Assembly: GCA_963575745.1 (NCBI GenBank)
Contig: CAUYUJ010003036.1
Coordinates: 40,001-104,000 of the forward strand
Reading direction: 5' to 3'
DNA: 64,000 nt
Source of the DNA: Prorocentrum cordatum
Lineage: Eukaryota > Sar > Dinophyceae > Prorocentrales > Prorocentraceae
This document shows positions 22,246 through 33,570 of this stretch, one piece after another. The notes under the pieces were generated by a model. That model ran no database searches and was not told the origin of the DNA. It worked only from the letters and a program-made list of their open reading frames with translations. A program made the position numbers and the translations under genes. Every line of letters begins with the position of its first letter. Position 1 is the first letter of the stretch.

Positions 22246-23990
22246 CGCATCATCGCCACAGAGCAGCGGCAGCGGCGGTCATTTCGGAGGACGCCAGGAC
22301 TCAGGACCCATAGATGGCTCCCTGGACCAAGGCAACTTGTTGTCCGTATCTCAGGAGTCGCCTCCATGATCACTGAGAGCCTTCCTCAGACACAGCCAGG
22401 ACCCAGCGGCGCGCCAGTGCAGCCGTCCGTCGACGCCCCCGGGAACCGACCTGGATCTGCCCACTGCCCGTGGCCAGTCGCTTCGCATGCCGCGGCCCAG
22501 AGCCGCGCGCGCGGGCGCGCGAGCCGTCCGACGTCCTGCGTCCAACATTGCAGAACCAGCGTCAAGACCATTGCACAAGCCAGTGCTGCCGCCGTTTCCT
22601 GGCACGGCCACCGCCGCCGCGGAGCCGGCTGCGGCTGGGCTGCCGGCGGAGCTCGCCCTCCCAGTCGGCGCGCCACCGAAGATTGTAGCTCCGTGGGGCC
22701 CCCGCGAGATGAACCTTGTTGACCGGCAGTGCAGCGCGGGGGCCATGTGGGCCATGTCCTGGTCTTCGGCGACTAGCGAATCACTGTCCCACGTATCAGC
22801 GGTTCCACTCAGCTAGCGCAAGCTGCCCTGCCAGACAGGCCACAACGCCGCGGACATGAGCGCCGAGCTGAAGTGCCGATCGCAGCGATCAGGACCACCG
22901 TCGCGCACGACCTGGCCCCTGCGATATCCATCGGACTGTCTTCCACGGCCAGACTGGAGACCGAGCGCGACGCCCAGCTGGAACAACGACGTGCCCACCG
23001 ACGTGAGCGCGCCCGACAGATGATCAACGTGGCCATGGCTGGCCCCCCCAACCGCGACGCCACCCTCATTGCCATCGGATCTACGTGCCGTGTCAGAAGT
23101 CACATGATTGGAAGTGGACACCGATCAGACGTGCAGCATCTGTTTGAACCAGTACGTCATTTTTGATGTTGCAGTTACTTCAACGTGGACGCCGCTTCCA
23201 TCAGAGCTGCGCTGGTGCCCAGGCCGCCACGAGCTACGACGACGCCCAGCGCGAGCAGTGGAAGATACACCTCGTGGCGACTAGGCTCGAGCACGCCCCC
23301 CCTCCACCGCGCGCGCAATGCCCGACGCGCAGGCGACGCCTGGCGGCGCGCTGGGGCGCGCGCGCCCGGGTCAGCACCGCGCCCCGCGCTGCGTCCGAAG
23401 TGCGCGTTGCCCCCGAAGTCGACGGGGCGATGGTCGCGCCGCGAGACGGGCCAGTCGAAGGAATCCCACGCGGCACTCCCGCGCCCACCTGGGGGCAGCC
23501 GTCGCCCCCAGGCCCGCCGCAAGACGGCGAGGCCGACGCGCCCCCCCTGGCTGCCTGCCGTCGGTCCCGCCTGTGAGTACGCCGCTCAGGCGTGCCGCAG
23601 TTGCGCCCGGCTTCCCTCCTGCGAGTTCAGCGCCATCGCGGGCCCAGGCGCGTGGGCGAGCCGCGCGGGAGAGACTCGCGCGCGCCCATTGCGCCGCTGA
23701 GACGCAGAGGCAGGGCATTGGCCGCAGCAGCTCATGAGCGAGGCCTCGGGCATTGCGACGGAACTCAAGACCGCGGCCATCGGGCGAGCGCCCCCGTCGC
23801 CGTTGCGGATGACCAGGGCCGAGCAACCATCGCCAGTTTCGTCGCCGATAAGGGGGTCGGGCAACCCAGCTGGTCCGGGACGCCACTGTCGAACGCGCTG
23901 GGGAGCTCCCAATTGGCGAGCACCCAGCGGAATTGCGCGCAGCAGGGGCCGTCGCTGGCTACCGCGCAGCGTTCCTAGCGCCCACCTACC
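22246..23990 (+). other. Unassigned interior of copia relic
   Basis: GC-rich sequence with short Pro/Arg/Ala-rich frames in all directions. The protease should lie here, but I cannot find a convincing DTGA-type motif. Confidence 0.4.
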
Positions 23991-23994
23991 AAGC

Positions 23995-24582
23995 CACAAC
24001 CTTAGATTATGCTCTGGCCACGGTCCGAGTCTCGGGGCCTGGCGCGGACCTAAGCGAGCTGCGCGGCGACGAAGCCCGCGCCTCGCAGATCGCCATCCGG
24101 CGACAGTTCGAGATCGGCGTCAATTTCGAGTCGGCTACTGGTTGCGATCAAGGCGGCCCTGCGGTCCAACGGCACTTCCTATATTTTCTCAGGTCCATCA
24201 ATGCGCTGGTGGCGGTCATGGCACCATCTTGCCGCAGTGCTTGCGCGCCCAGTGGCGACTGCCGCGTCAACCGCGAAACTTGGCGGACACGTCACGAGGA
24301 AGATGCGCCGCGCATCTCCTTCTGCAGACATGTTGCGATGGCACGCGCGCGCGTGAGGGGCGGTACTTCTTTGTCGAACAACCGAGCCCCATCTGGCTCT
24401 GCGCAGTGCCGCCGCGGGAACAAGAATCCACGCATCCTCACGTAGATGCGGTTGTGTTCGACCAATGCTGTCTGGCAGCCAAAAGTCCACGTGGCCTCCC
24501 AGCCGAGAAGCCGCCACTGGCCATAGCCAACTCGCCACATCTGCTCGCGCCCTTCAGGGGTCTGAGGAGCAGCGGGAACTAA
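23995..24582 (+). pseudogene. Conserved accessory ORF of dinoflagellate copia elements (remnant)
   Basis: One frame gives NRETWRTRHEEDAPRISFCR and, after a frameshift near 24350, another gives EGRYFFVEQPSPIWLCAV, HPHVDAVVFDQCCLA and LAIANSPHLLAPFRGLR. I recognise this as a recurrent ORF lying between gag and integrase in dinoflagellate copia-like elements. Its biochemical function is not known to me. Confidence 0.55.
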
Positions 24583-25499
24583 GACCGCGACGTCAACTGG
24601 GGACGAGTCCAAGACACCAAGACAATACAGGTCTGGCTGTGGCGCTTAGCTGAGCGCTTGGCGCAGGGCACTGTCGCGCTCAAAGCCACGGTGGAAAGCT
24701 CTGTCGCCCTGATGACCGAGCTCCACCCAGCCAGGAGCAGGCATCGGCCCAGAGGCTCTACAGGAGCTTGAAGGCCTGGAAGGAGCCGAAGCACTACCGG
24801 CACCAGCACCAGCACAGGAAAATCGCGAGCCCGACCGAACACGTCTGGGGCCCCGACGCGAGCCTCGGGCACGCAGACGCCCGCCGCCACGCCAGCTGCG
24901 AAGCAGGCAGCAAGCACCAAATACAACGCGATACCCAGAATGTCCTGGCTGCCGAGGAAATCGCGGCAACCTGGGCCCGCGTCGCATCAGGATCCAGAAA
25001 ATGCGCAATCCCACCAGGCGTCGAGCCACCATGCTCATGCCCAGGATGTGCTCGCGACCCGCCGCGAGACAGAGCGCGCCCTGAATGCGCCAGGCGACCA
25101 GGATAATGCCGCTGGTTCGACAAGCCACACAGGGCTGTCCAAGGGCGCTGCGCCGGCCAACGCGGGTCCTTTCCCCGCGTGGCACGCGCGCAAAGTCTCG
25201 GGATCCGGCGGCAGGAATTCTTGGGTCACAGGTGAGTCCTGACACCGTTGGGCCGCCTCCTGATCGAGGCCTCACCGACGGCCCTCCACCACCAGCCTAC
25301 GCGCGACGATCTCCTCGGCGGCGGCGAGCCACCGCCGCCGCCTGGCCACGCGGCGCCCCGAGCCGCAAGGGCCCCTCGACCACAATCTCGAGTCGTGGAC
25401 TCTGCAAGGGGTCACGCACCAGAGGATTGGACAAGTTTCGGCGTCAGTTTGCGCGTGTCACGAACTGGCGGCGCATCGCTGATGCGACGCGCGATCCGC
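24583..25499 (+). other. Unassigned interior of copia relic, 5' of integrase
   Basis: Short open frames with Pro/Arg/Gln bias and no recognised domain. Confidence 0.4.
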
Positions 25500-26395
25500 A
25501 AACTACACATACGCTGGCGACACGCTACGCGGATTTAAAAGGAAAATATTATGATCGCGGCCCGGTGCCCGAGCAGCGCCATGCAGGCGATCGTCGGCGC
25601 GACAGACAAATGCCGCGAGTGCCGGGCCTGGGTGGGCATCCTCTTCTTCGCCAGCATCTGATCTGGCGCGCGATCAACAGCTGACTGGCGGCATGCAGCC
25701 CGGCTGCTCGAGGGGGATTCCGGCGACGTTGGGCATCGATCCTCCGAGCGCCTGCGCTCTGCCATTCTGTCGCGTTGGATCTCGGTGTTCGGACCGCTCC
25801 AGGCCTCGATCATCCTGGATCGTTGATGGCGAGCGCTGCACATGCGGAGCCGAAGTGGGGCCAGTCTTCGACCGGCACGGCGTCACGGTGCGAGTCCGAG
25901 CCCCAGATCAGCACGCGCAAATGATCGCACGACGCGGCGCCATCTCGCGCGTGGGTTGCGTTGGCACACATTTACGGCGCGAGGCTGCGTTCACAGGCAA
26001 TTCTTTCACATCTCGCGGAGGAACCGCACTATATATCGCCAGGCTTGGTCGACAACCGCGGATGTTGCCAGACGTGTTGGCGACGCCGGACGACGCGGCT
26101 GGAGTGGCGCGCTACTCGCGCCGGCTAAGAGAATCGCTTTGCAACGGATCGCGGGGACTTCGGCCATCCCGCGCATCAGCCGCGCCGCGAAGACAAACGC
26201 CGCAGTCCCAGGACAGACCCTGGACTACATGCCAGGCGAGATGGTTGACGTCTACCAAGCTTACTCCACCGAGGATGTGAGCGGGCGGAACGGCCCAGCC
26301 GCAGTCATCAATATTGATGCCTCACACGGCACCGTGACCATCAATTACCGATGCACCGAGCAACTGCGCTTATTCGGAGATGCGCGACGATTTTG
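25500..26395 (+). pseudogene. Copia-type integrase remnant
   Basis: A CxxC pair (KCRECRAW, codons at 25611-25622) fits the end of the N-terminal zinc domain. The same frame, broken by stops, continues through ADWRHAARLLEGDSGD and RWISVFGP (near 25773), a core motif. A C-terminal module follows in another frame at about 26200-26395 (YQAYSTEDVSGRNGPAAVIN and GTVTINYRCTEQL), matching the small barrel-like region seen after the core in this element type. The catalytic acidic residues cannot be placed with confidence. Confidence 0.6.
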
Positions 26396-26456
26396 ACATT
26401 CTGGTGAGCTATGTGGTGTTACAAGTCTACCTACGCCGCCCCACTGTCAGGTATGG

Positions 26457-27404
26457 ATGGTGGTGGAGCAGTGTATGATTAGCCTATCTGCAAAGACACT
26501 CCAACCCTTCCGCCTTGCCGACACGGGTGCGGTCACCGCCATCGCCGCAACCCGACGCCAGGTGGCATTCGGCCTCGAGTGCCTAGCTAGGAACGTCCTC
26601 AACCTCTGCAGCGTTGCGGCCATCCCAGTAGGCTGCAGCCTGGGCCGCATCGTGACCGAAGAAAGTCGCGTTGGATCACTCCTGGTCTGGTGGGGGCCAA
26701 GCAATCGCGAAATCGAGGCCTGGTGGAGCATCGAAACTGGCAGGCTGGGCCTCGTTGAGCTCCCCTGTCCCGACCGCAGCAAGATGTGTTATCTCTTGTT
26801 CATGACAGGCGAGGTAGCTGGATGCTGCTTCGGAAATATCGTGGAAGACATTCTCCACATGGCAGACATCAGGGGAAGCAGCGCCGATCCGTCGGAAGCC
26901 GGCGCACGACGATGGGAGTTTGTCCACCATCGACGAGGGATCCCGCGAGGTTTTCTTTGAGCGACCAACGCTTGATCGACGCCACGTGGTGGGCTTCCTT
27001 AGTGCACGATCGACAGACGGCCACGCAGGATGCGCCGTCTGCAGGGTCAGTTACGGTCCGCGGAATATCGGATATCGAAGCTCAACCAGCTCCCCCGCGT
27101 CCACTGCAACATGCAATTTCCACATAGGTATGTCAGCATGTGCCATTACGTCACAGTGGATGTGGCACCCTTCTCCACAGGCGAGGCCATCGACGCCGAA
27201 GAGAATGAGCATGCCTATGTGGGAATATTGATACCAGACGAAGTGCACAAACTTGTTCTAGATCGTCCACTCCCAGACGGACAGTGCGCACGCCTCCGGA
27301 TCTACGTGGCAGGAACCGAGAAAGCTGTGGTCGAGCGCGACACCGACCTACTCACCCTAGAGTTTCTGGGAGCACGCTGCAGCGGTCGCAGCCGCGGTGT
27401 TTGA
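26457..27404 (+). pseudogene. Copia pol linker between integrase and RT
   Basis: Frames give IEAWWSIETGRLGLVELPCP and later CARLRIYVAGTEKAVVERDT, both typical of the region just before RVT_2 in these elements. Frame changes lie near 26800 and 27000. Confidence 0.5.
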
Positions 27405-27439
27405 GGAAAAACCAATTAGGGTGAATCACAGCTGCTTCC

Positions 27440-27895
27440 CACGTGGCGCCCGCGCCGACGCGCGCGCAACATCCTTGACTGCAAGTGGGTCGGCGAGTAG
27501 AAGTGGACACGGAGTAAGACAGACCCTGCACTGAAACTGTGAATCATCCGCTTGAGGCTGGCCCCCCGAGGCTTCGAGGACGTCGACGCCGATCTCGTCG
27601 CCACAGATGCTGGCACCTCATTGCGATGCTCACAGCCAGTGATTGTCTCCGAGGCGGCCGGCCGAGGATGGGCGATCGACGCGTGGGGCGTCTAGAAAGT
27701 CTTTTTAAAAGAAGCTACCAGAAACTTGCGGGAGCCACGGGCGAGGAGGAGCGCGAGGTTCATTGCGAGCTCTCCCCCGACGTCGTCACGGTCTTCGGGT
27801 CCTTCGGCAAGCTCTGCGTGCGCAGGCCCCCGATCCTCAGGCCCGTGGGCAGGCTCTGCGTGCGGACCTTCACGATGTTCGTGCTGACCCCGTGA
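27440..27895 (+). pseudogene. Start of RVT_2 reverse transcriptase, truncated
   Basis: Fragments NILDCKWVGE (near 27467), RLRLAPRGFEDVDADLVATD (near 27552) and SYQKLAGATGEEEREVHCEL (near 27715) follow the known order of N-terminal RVT_2 motifs, in different frames. Sequence beyond about 27890 no longer matches, so the catalytic YxDD block is missing. Confidence 0.6.
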
Positions 27896-28635
27896 TCGAC
27901 GTGCTGGTCATCATGGCCCGAACCCGTGCACCAGGCACGCGGTTTGGCCCTCGCGGTCCAGCCTGCGTGGCCGCTACCGCCCGCGACAGCACCTCAGGGC
28001 CCAGCGGCACGTCCCCCAAGGACGTTGCCGACTGCGGCGGGGACAGTCTGCCCAAGTGCACTGTCACTGCCAAGGCCGCCCTCGCCCGCGAGCGTGCCCG
28101 GCCTGAGAGCGGAACGGCCTCCGAGGCCGTGGCAGCCCGTAGACCTACCCATTCGTCAAGCCCCGTTGGCGTCACGTTTTCGAGATCGGCCCCGTCGCGG
28201 GCTTCCGCCGCCTTTGATTCCATGTCCAGCGGTGGTCCCGCTGGCACGTACCCAGACTCTGGCTCAGCCCCGTCACGTGACGGCAACGGTGATGCCCACA
28301 TCCGCCACGACGTCACACTCCAGCTTGCGACAGAAACCGAAGCTGGCACCCAGTCAGTTTTTCCTCTGTGAATCCTTGGCTCCCTCCACCTCTCTTCCCC
28401 TCGTTCCCATTGTCTCATGTGATCTCTCATCATTTCCCTCAGAAGTCTTTTCGCCCCCCCCCGTGTCGTCTGCCTTCCATCCGCGCTCAGCACAGCGATG
28501 GGAGGAGCCCCGAGCGCATCATGTTCCACAATAGCTCGCACCTGAGAGGCTTGAGAAGCCCCAGGGTATTGCAAGGCCCGCTGGGCAGAGGGGAGGATTC
28601 CTGAGCCAAGGCGCAGCGCTGAGGAAAGAAACTGG
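27896..28635. other. GC-rich spacer with ambiguous frames
   Basis: A plus-strand frame to 28371 and a minus-strand frame across the same DNA are both open. Both have Ala/Ser/Pro/Arg-biased composition with no domain. I do not support either as a gene. Confidence 0.35.
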
Positions 28636-28745
28636 GAAAAAGAAAGGAAGAGAGAGAGAGAGAGGACGATAGAGAGATATGATATGAGAGAGAGGTTTGA
28701 GAGAGAGAGAAGCATGGAAAGGGAGACATGACGGCAGAGAGAGGT
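28636..28745. repeat. (GA)n imperfect microsatellite
   Basis: Gagaga runs with agagatatgatatg interruptions. Confidence 0.9.
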
Positions 28746-29429
28746 ATATATTTTCGAATTATCAAGCTTGAGCTTACATGACCTTTGTGTTGCTATTGCG
28801 TTTGAAACTTGACTCATAATCGCGCCAGGAGGCTGGCTATAATCTCCATGTTGTGCACAGTGGTGTTTGTAATGCATCGCGAGGTTTGGCATAAGGGCGC
28901 ATACATTCGGAGATCAGCGCTTCAAGGCTGAACGGTACGGACGCGCCATGTGGATGGAGCTCACGACTGCCGCAGTCAGAGTGAGGGGGCCAAACGGTCA
29001 TTCATAGCCTCTGGGCGCGTGGCAGAAGTGGCGTTCCGTCCAGCGGACTCTGCTTGTGTCGTTGTTGTCGTCGTCCTCGCCCGCGACCCGCCCGCGACCC
29101 ACCCGCGACCCACTTCGCGACCCACCCCGCGACCCACCCCGCGCCCGCCTCCTCGCTCTTACCCGCACTTGTGCGATGCTAGGTCGATATTCCTGGTGTG
29201 ATATGTCGTGCCGATAAGGTTGGTCGACATGGTGTCATCCATGAGACATCTCACGCAATGAGCAGAGATCCCTCCATCTCCAGTGCCGACATCGGTGTCA
29301 ACCCTCGTCGCTGAGTCGTACCATATGAAGATGTGTTTTGGTAAATGTGATCTCCAATTGCGGCCCTTACTGTCACCAACATCAGATCCACAAGCTGAAT
29401 GTAGCTTCTCTGATCAGAAATTGTAGCAT
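28746..29429. other. Spacer; short CGACCCACC repeat
   Basis: Between about 29085 and 29150 a cgacccacc-type unit repeats about six times. The rest shows no gene. Confidence 0.5.
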
Positions 29430-29779
29430 CACGCGTGCCCTTTCGCGTCCAGGCTGTGGGGACGTCGGAAGCGAAACGATTTCTGTGGCCCCCCCACCGC
29501 CGTCGTGTCGTCCCTCGTCCTTCCTACTCTCCCTCCTCTCCCCTCCTCTGGCAGCCTGGTGGGTACCGCCTCGCGCGCGCGCTTCGCGCGCATGCCGTCC
29601 CGGGAGTGCCCCTCTCCCCCCGCATTTTCTCGCCCGCTCCTCGTTCCCCTCGTAGCCCTTCTGGCACAAGCAATTTGTGCTTGCGGATCCCGACACTTCA
29701 GAAGGGCTGGGGGTTCGCGAGCCTGGCTGCGAAGGTGGCCCAGGACGGCGCGCAGCGTGTTGTTCAGACGGGCCCAGCC

Positions 29780-30994
29780 ATGGCGCTTGGCCGCGCTGGT
29801 GGTCTTGCAGCTGCTGATCAGCGTACCTGGGTCTGCAGGTTCTGCATTCACCAGCGCACTGGTGAAAAGTTCTTCAATTAACCAGAACGTGACGTCTGCT
29901 ACCAGTGCAGAAGGTCAAAAGGGGCGTGCTTCCACAGCTACAAGGAGCACAAGTCTCCCAGTGTCCGTGCTGGTCCTTCGGCCGACAAGGCCCCGTGGAA
30001 CCAGATTAAGCTGCAACTCCAAGCAGCGCAGGACACCATCAAGAAGCTGGAGGCACAGTTGCGTGAGCAGCGCGACAAGCCAGGCATCAAGAAGGACGAG
30101 GCCATGGACGTGGGCGCTGGCGACGACGCTGGCACATCTACTGCCAACGATGGTCAATTCAATGAAGGAAAGGCTCGAACACGACTGGCCGAACTGGAGA
30201 AGCAGTTGGACATGGCCAGCAAGTGCGAGGGCCTCGCTTGGGTCACGCTCAAGGCCAGCTTGGGTGCGGAGCGTGATGCGCTCCAGGCTGATATCAACAA
30301 GCGGAAGCCTGCAGCAGCGAGGATGCTCAATCTCACTCGCAAGATTGAGGCTATGGGCGTCCAGATTGCAAAGCAGGAGAAAACCATTGAGAACAAGCGC
30401 GTGCAGCTACAAGGGTTGCAAAATGAGATTGATGAGTCGGAGAAAGCGGTGGCCGAAAAGAAAGTCAAGCTCGATGAGATGCGTGCGCAGGCCATGGAGG
30501 TTGCACAAGCCTCAGTCAAGCCTCCTGGAGCTCCCAGTGAGGAAGGTGCTGGGCAGGTGGCAGCTATTGGGCTCGACGCTACAAAGCTTGGACAAGTACT
30601 ACGCGATCTTGGGGCAGGTGAGCATGCTGATAAGTTGGTGGAAGGCATCGCCAATCAGCTGCCTGACATCATTGCCAATGCCCAGGTCACCGTGGTTGGC
30701 AGGGCTGGTCTTCCTGCTGCTGGGTCAGCTGATGACCCTGCCGCTCGTGCAGCACGTGGGCTACAAGCCAAGCGTGATGCTGAAACTGCTGCAGAGGCTG
30801 CTGCAAAACGGGCTGCTGAGGAGCAGGATGCCAGAGACAAGGCCTTTGAGGAGGCCAGTGATGAGGCGCCCTCCACGATGTCGGAAGCTGCTGGCGTGGA
30901 GGTGATTCCTGAGAAGCCCAACCTCAGGGAGGCGGCGAAGAAGCTCTTGCAGTTCAGGCAGCAGACCAATTTCGGCAGCTTCCAGGCGGATTAG
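29780..30994 (+). pseudogene. LINE ORF1: zinc finger plus coiled coil, with in-frame stop
   Basis: From ATG 29780 the frame reads TWVCRFCIHQRTGEKFFN, stops at TAA 29879-29881, and continues in the same frame as PERDVCYQCRRSKGACFH. The two halves form a C-x2-C ... C-x2-C finger, so the stop falls inside it. A long probable coiled coil follows (LQAAQDTIKKLEAQLREQ; NLTRKIEAMGVQIAKQEKTI), then an Ala-rich helical tail. ORF1 proteins of LINEs bind element RNA. The sequence after the stop stays open for 371 codons, so decay is recent, the TAA is an error, or translation starts downstream. Confidence 0.7.
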
Positions 30995-31022
30995 GATATG
31001 CAGTTCATACGTGAAGATCGTT

Positions 31023-31925
31023 ATGGTACTGCTCTTGCTCATGGCGTATAATCTTGGAGGCAGCGGTTTGGATTTGAAGAGCTCGGCAGCCTCTTCTTCC
31101 AGGTCGGAAATGTTTTATGATGGTTTCAGTGGAAGTTCGAGTTCGGCTACATCATCGGTCGGGCCTTGCGCTGCAACTGGAGAGGACAGCGATGTGAATC
31201 AAGCCAGAAAGGAAGCTGGCGGTAACACCATGAATGGACGCATTACCACCGTCAACACTGATGCTTCTGGGCCCTTGCTGCAATATCTTGGACAAGCGCG
31301 TGATGCCGCCATATTGGTTCAAGAGCACAAGGCGGATCACAAGATGCTTCCTAAGCTCCAGCAGCAGATCCAGGACATCGGTTACCATGGTGTGTATGCA
31401 GCAGCTGAGCGTACTGAAGCAGACGGCCTCAGCTCGGGCGTGGCGGTGTTGGTGCCGACCTTTGTGATGATCACGGCGCCGCCACTGTTATCGTCGCCAA
31501 CGTTATGGCCATCAAGAGCGGTGGCTGCGCAGGTCAACTGGGGCTGTAAAGGCGGAGTTGTTTTTGTATCGCTCTACCCCAAAGCTTCGGTCGGAATTGA
31601 TGCCTACAACCAGTCCATATTATATAAGTTGGCAAAGTATCTTGGCAGGCTTAACTCTCTTTCGAGACCATGGGTGGTTGGAGGTGATTGGAATCTTGAG
31701 TCGCATCAGCTTCGCGGGCAGCAATGGCTTGAGCAGATTCAGGCGATGTTCTTGGTACCTGTTGGTGCTACGTGCAGAGTTCACAAAGAAGCTGAAGGTC
31801 GTACTTGCGATTGGTTTCTTCTCAGTGAGGCGCTGGCTTCGCGAGCTGGCGCCCCCCATGATCTTGGATGGCAAGAGTTTACCCACGCATTCGCCTGTGG
31901 CCATTCCATTTGCAAAGACAGGTAA
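31023..31925 (+). pseudogene. LINE ORF2: APE-type endonuclease domain
   Basis: Motifs in order are ITTVNTDASGPLL, AILVQEHKAD (catalytic Glu), PWVVGGDWNLES (Asp/Asn pair) and CDWFLLSEAL. The final THSPVAIPF (His motif) is in a different frame near 31890, so a frameshift lies at about 31870. The domain would nick the target DNA for target-primed reverse transcription. The first ATG in frame is at 31023, 29 bases after the ORF1 stop. Confidence 0.75.
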
Positions 31926-32484
31926 TGATATATGGTTGCGCTTGCTTGTTGAACCCCGTCAGCTCCCGAAAGGACCAAATTTTGGTTGTTCCAGGTATCC
32001 TGTAAATTGGGTGTCAGCCATGAGGGCGATAGAGGATGTTGACGGGCAGGCCTCATTGCAGCACGCGTGGGATATGACACTGATGGCAGTTGAGCAGGAG
32101 TTGTGTGCACGGCATGACAAGGTAGGAGCTGGTCATGAGAGATACCTTGGACGAGGAGGACCAGTGCAGACTAAGTACGTCAAGGCGCAATGAAATCCGC
32201 GACAGGTGCGACTACAGCATGGGCCGCGACTTCGAGCTTGGCTTCAGGCTGCGCGTTGGGCTACGCATCTTATGAAAGTGCGGGCCTTTTGGTGCAAGAT
32301 GGCTGAGGCGTTCAAGCTTGAGGGTAGAAGTGCTGGCAAGTTTTACCTTCCTGACTACGCGAGTCCGCACTCTGACAAGGTCGCGGCATTGGAGACTACG
32401 AATGAAGAGATGGAGAGGAGGCTTGGCAGAAGGTCAAAGCCAAACGACCACACTTGCGACCTAAGTCTCGGCGTGCGGGGGTGA
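31870..32484 (+). pseudogene. LINE ORF2: end of endonuclease and linker to RT
   Basis: One frame carries THSPVAIPF and then RYPVNWVSAMRAIEDVDGQA. A further frame from about 32206 carries RAFWCKMAEAFKLEG. No known domain is recognised in the linker. Confidence 0.5.
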
Positions 32485-33570
32485 AGTCCGATAAAGCGCG
32501 GTCAGAGCAGTTGAAAGGTGCAAAACAGCCTGCACAACCGCGTGCAAATTCTGAAGAAGATCTTAGATCTCACAAGCTGCTCAAACCGGCTGCAAGATTG
32601 GCGAGATCACTTGTTGATGTGGTCCACTTCTTGAAGAAGGTGCACAATGCGCAGGACACGCTGCGGCATCTTGATGATTTGGCAGTTGATTTGTTTTCTG
32701 GGGATTTCACTATGATGGTCAGACCTGATTTTCTGACATTGGCATTCAAGATTGTGGAAGTTGTTGATGATATGATGATGGTGCATCAGAAGGAAGCTGT
32801 CAAAGATTTGCAATCATGGGTCAGGTCTGCATTTGAGAAAGGAGCTGGCGCTGCACATCGCGCGTCGAAGGCGAAGGCATTGGAAGCTGCTGTCACTCAC
32901 ACTGATAACTTTCAGCCGTATCAACTGGCCGACAGAGAGCTTGAGTGCTGGAGTGAGGTGTGGAGTTGTCATGAAGTGGTGAGCAACAAGATGCCTGCCG
33001 ATTATCAGAGCTGGGATCTGCTACCGAAGCTGCGGCCTGAAGACCTTCAGGAAGCGGCGCTTACCTTTCCATGGGGAACGTCGGTAGGTCCCACGCGACT
33101 GCATCCTCGCGCTTCCTGGTATCTTCCGCAGCCAGGCCTGGTTGCTCTTGCAGCTCTATTTACGAGGTGTGAGCATATGTTGATGTGGCCGTCTGACAAA
33201 ATAGTCAATGAGATGGTTAGACTAGCAAGACCTGGTGGGGGAACACGTCTTATCATCTTGGTCGAGTCGCTAGTCCGTCTTTGGTCCCGAGCTCGCCGAC
33301 CGATTTCCAGAAGGTGTATTCAAGATCATGGTAGCCGGTGTATTTGGGGCAACCGACGCGGCTACTCATCCAGCTTCTCGGCGTATGAGCATAATTTACA
33401 TGCTGAAATAGCTGATCGACTAGGTGAATGTTCAATCACTGTTTTTTCGATATGTGGAAATGTTTTGAGACGGTTATGTATGACGCCCTCATCATAGAGG
33501 CTCGGTCCATGCAGTTCCCCATGAGGCTCCTCTGGATGCTCTTGGACTCGTACCACGACCTAGAGTAAGT
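32454..33570 (+). pseudogene. LINE ORF2: reverse transcriptase, N-terminal and palm part
   Basis: The frame to about 33430 has an RT entry region: FPWGTSVGPTRLHPRASWYL, MLMWPSDKIV, PGGGTRLIILVESLVRLWSR. After a frameshift near 33435 a second frame gives FFDMWKCFETVMYDALII (block A with Asp at 33449-33451) and continues to a stop near 33570. The phrase order is that of RTs in dinoflagellate LINEs. Confidence 0.75.

Larger units (their letters stand above)
20838..27895 (+). mobile_element. Decayed Ty1/copia-type retroelement
   Basis: In order on the plus strand: gag, a damaged zinc knuckle, unassigned Pro/Arg-rich sequence, a conserved ORF often found in dinoflagellate copia elements, integrase (zinc part, core and C-terminal part), a linker, and the start of an RVT_2-type reverse transcriptase. 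Integrase before RT is the copia order. Every module is broken by stops or frameshifts. The catalytic RT block, RNase H and 3' end are absent. No terminal repeats were found. Confidence 0.7.

Noticed and set aside
27763-28892. Opposed 202- and 340-codon frames around 28 kb
   Set aside because: Both are open through GC-rich DNA, mutually exclusive and without any motif. The minus-strand one also reads through a GA microsatellite.
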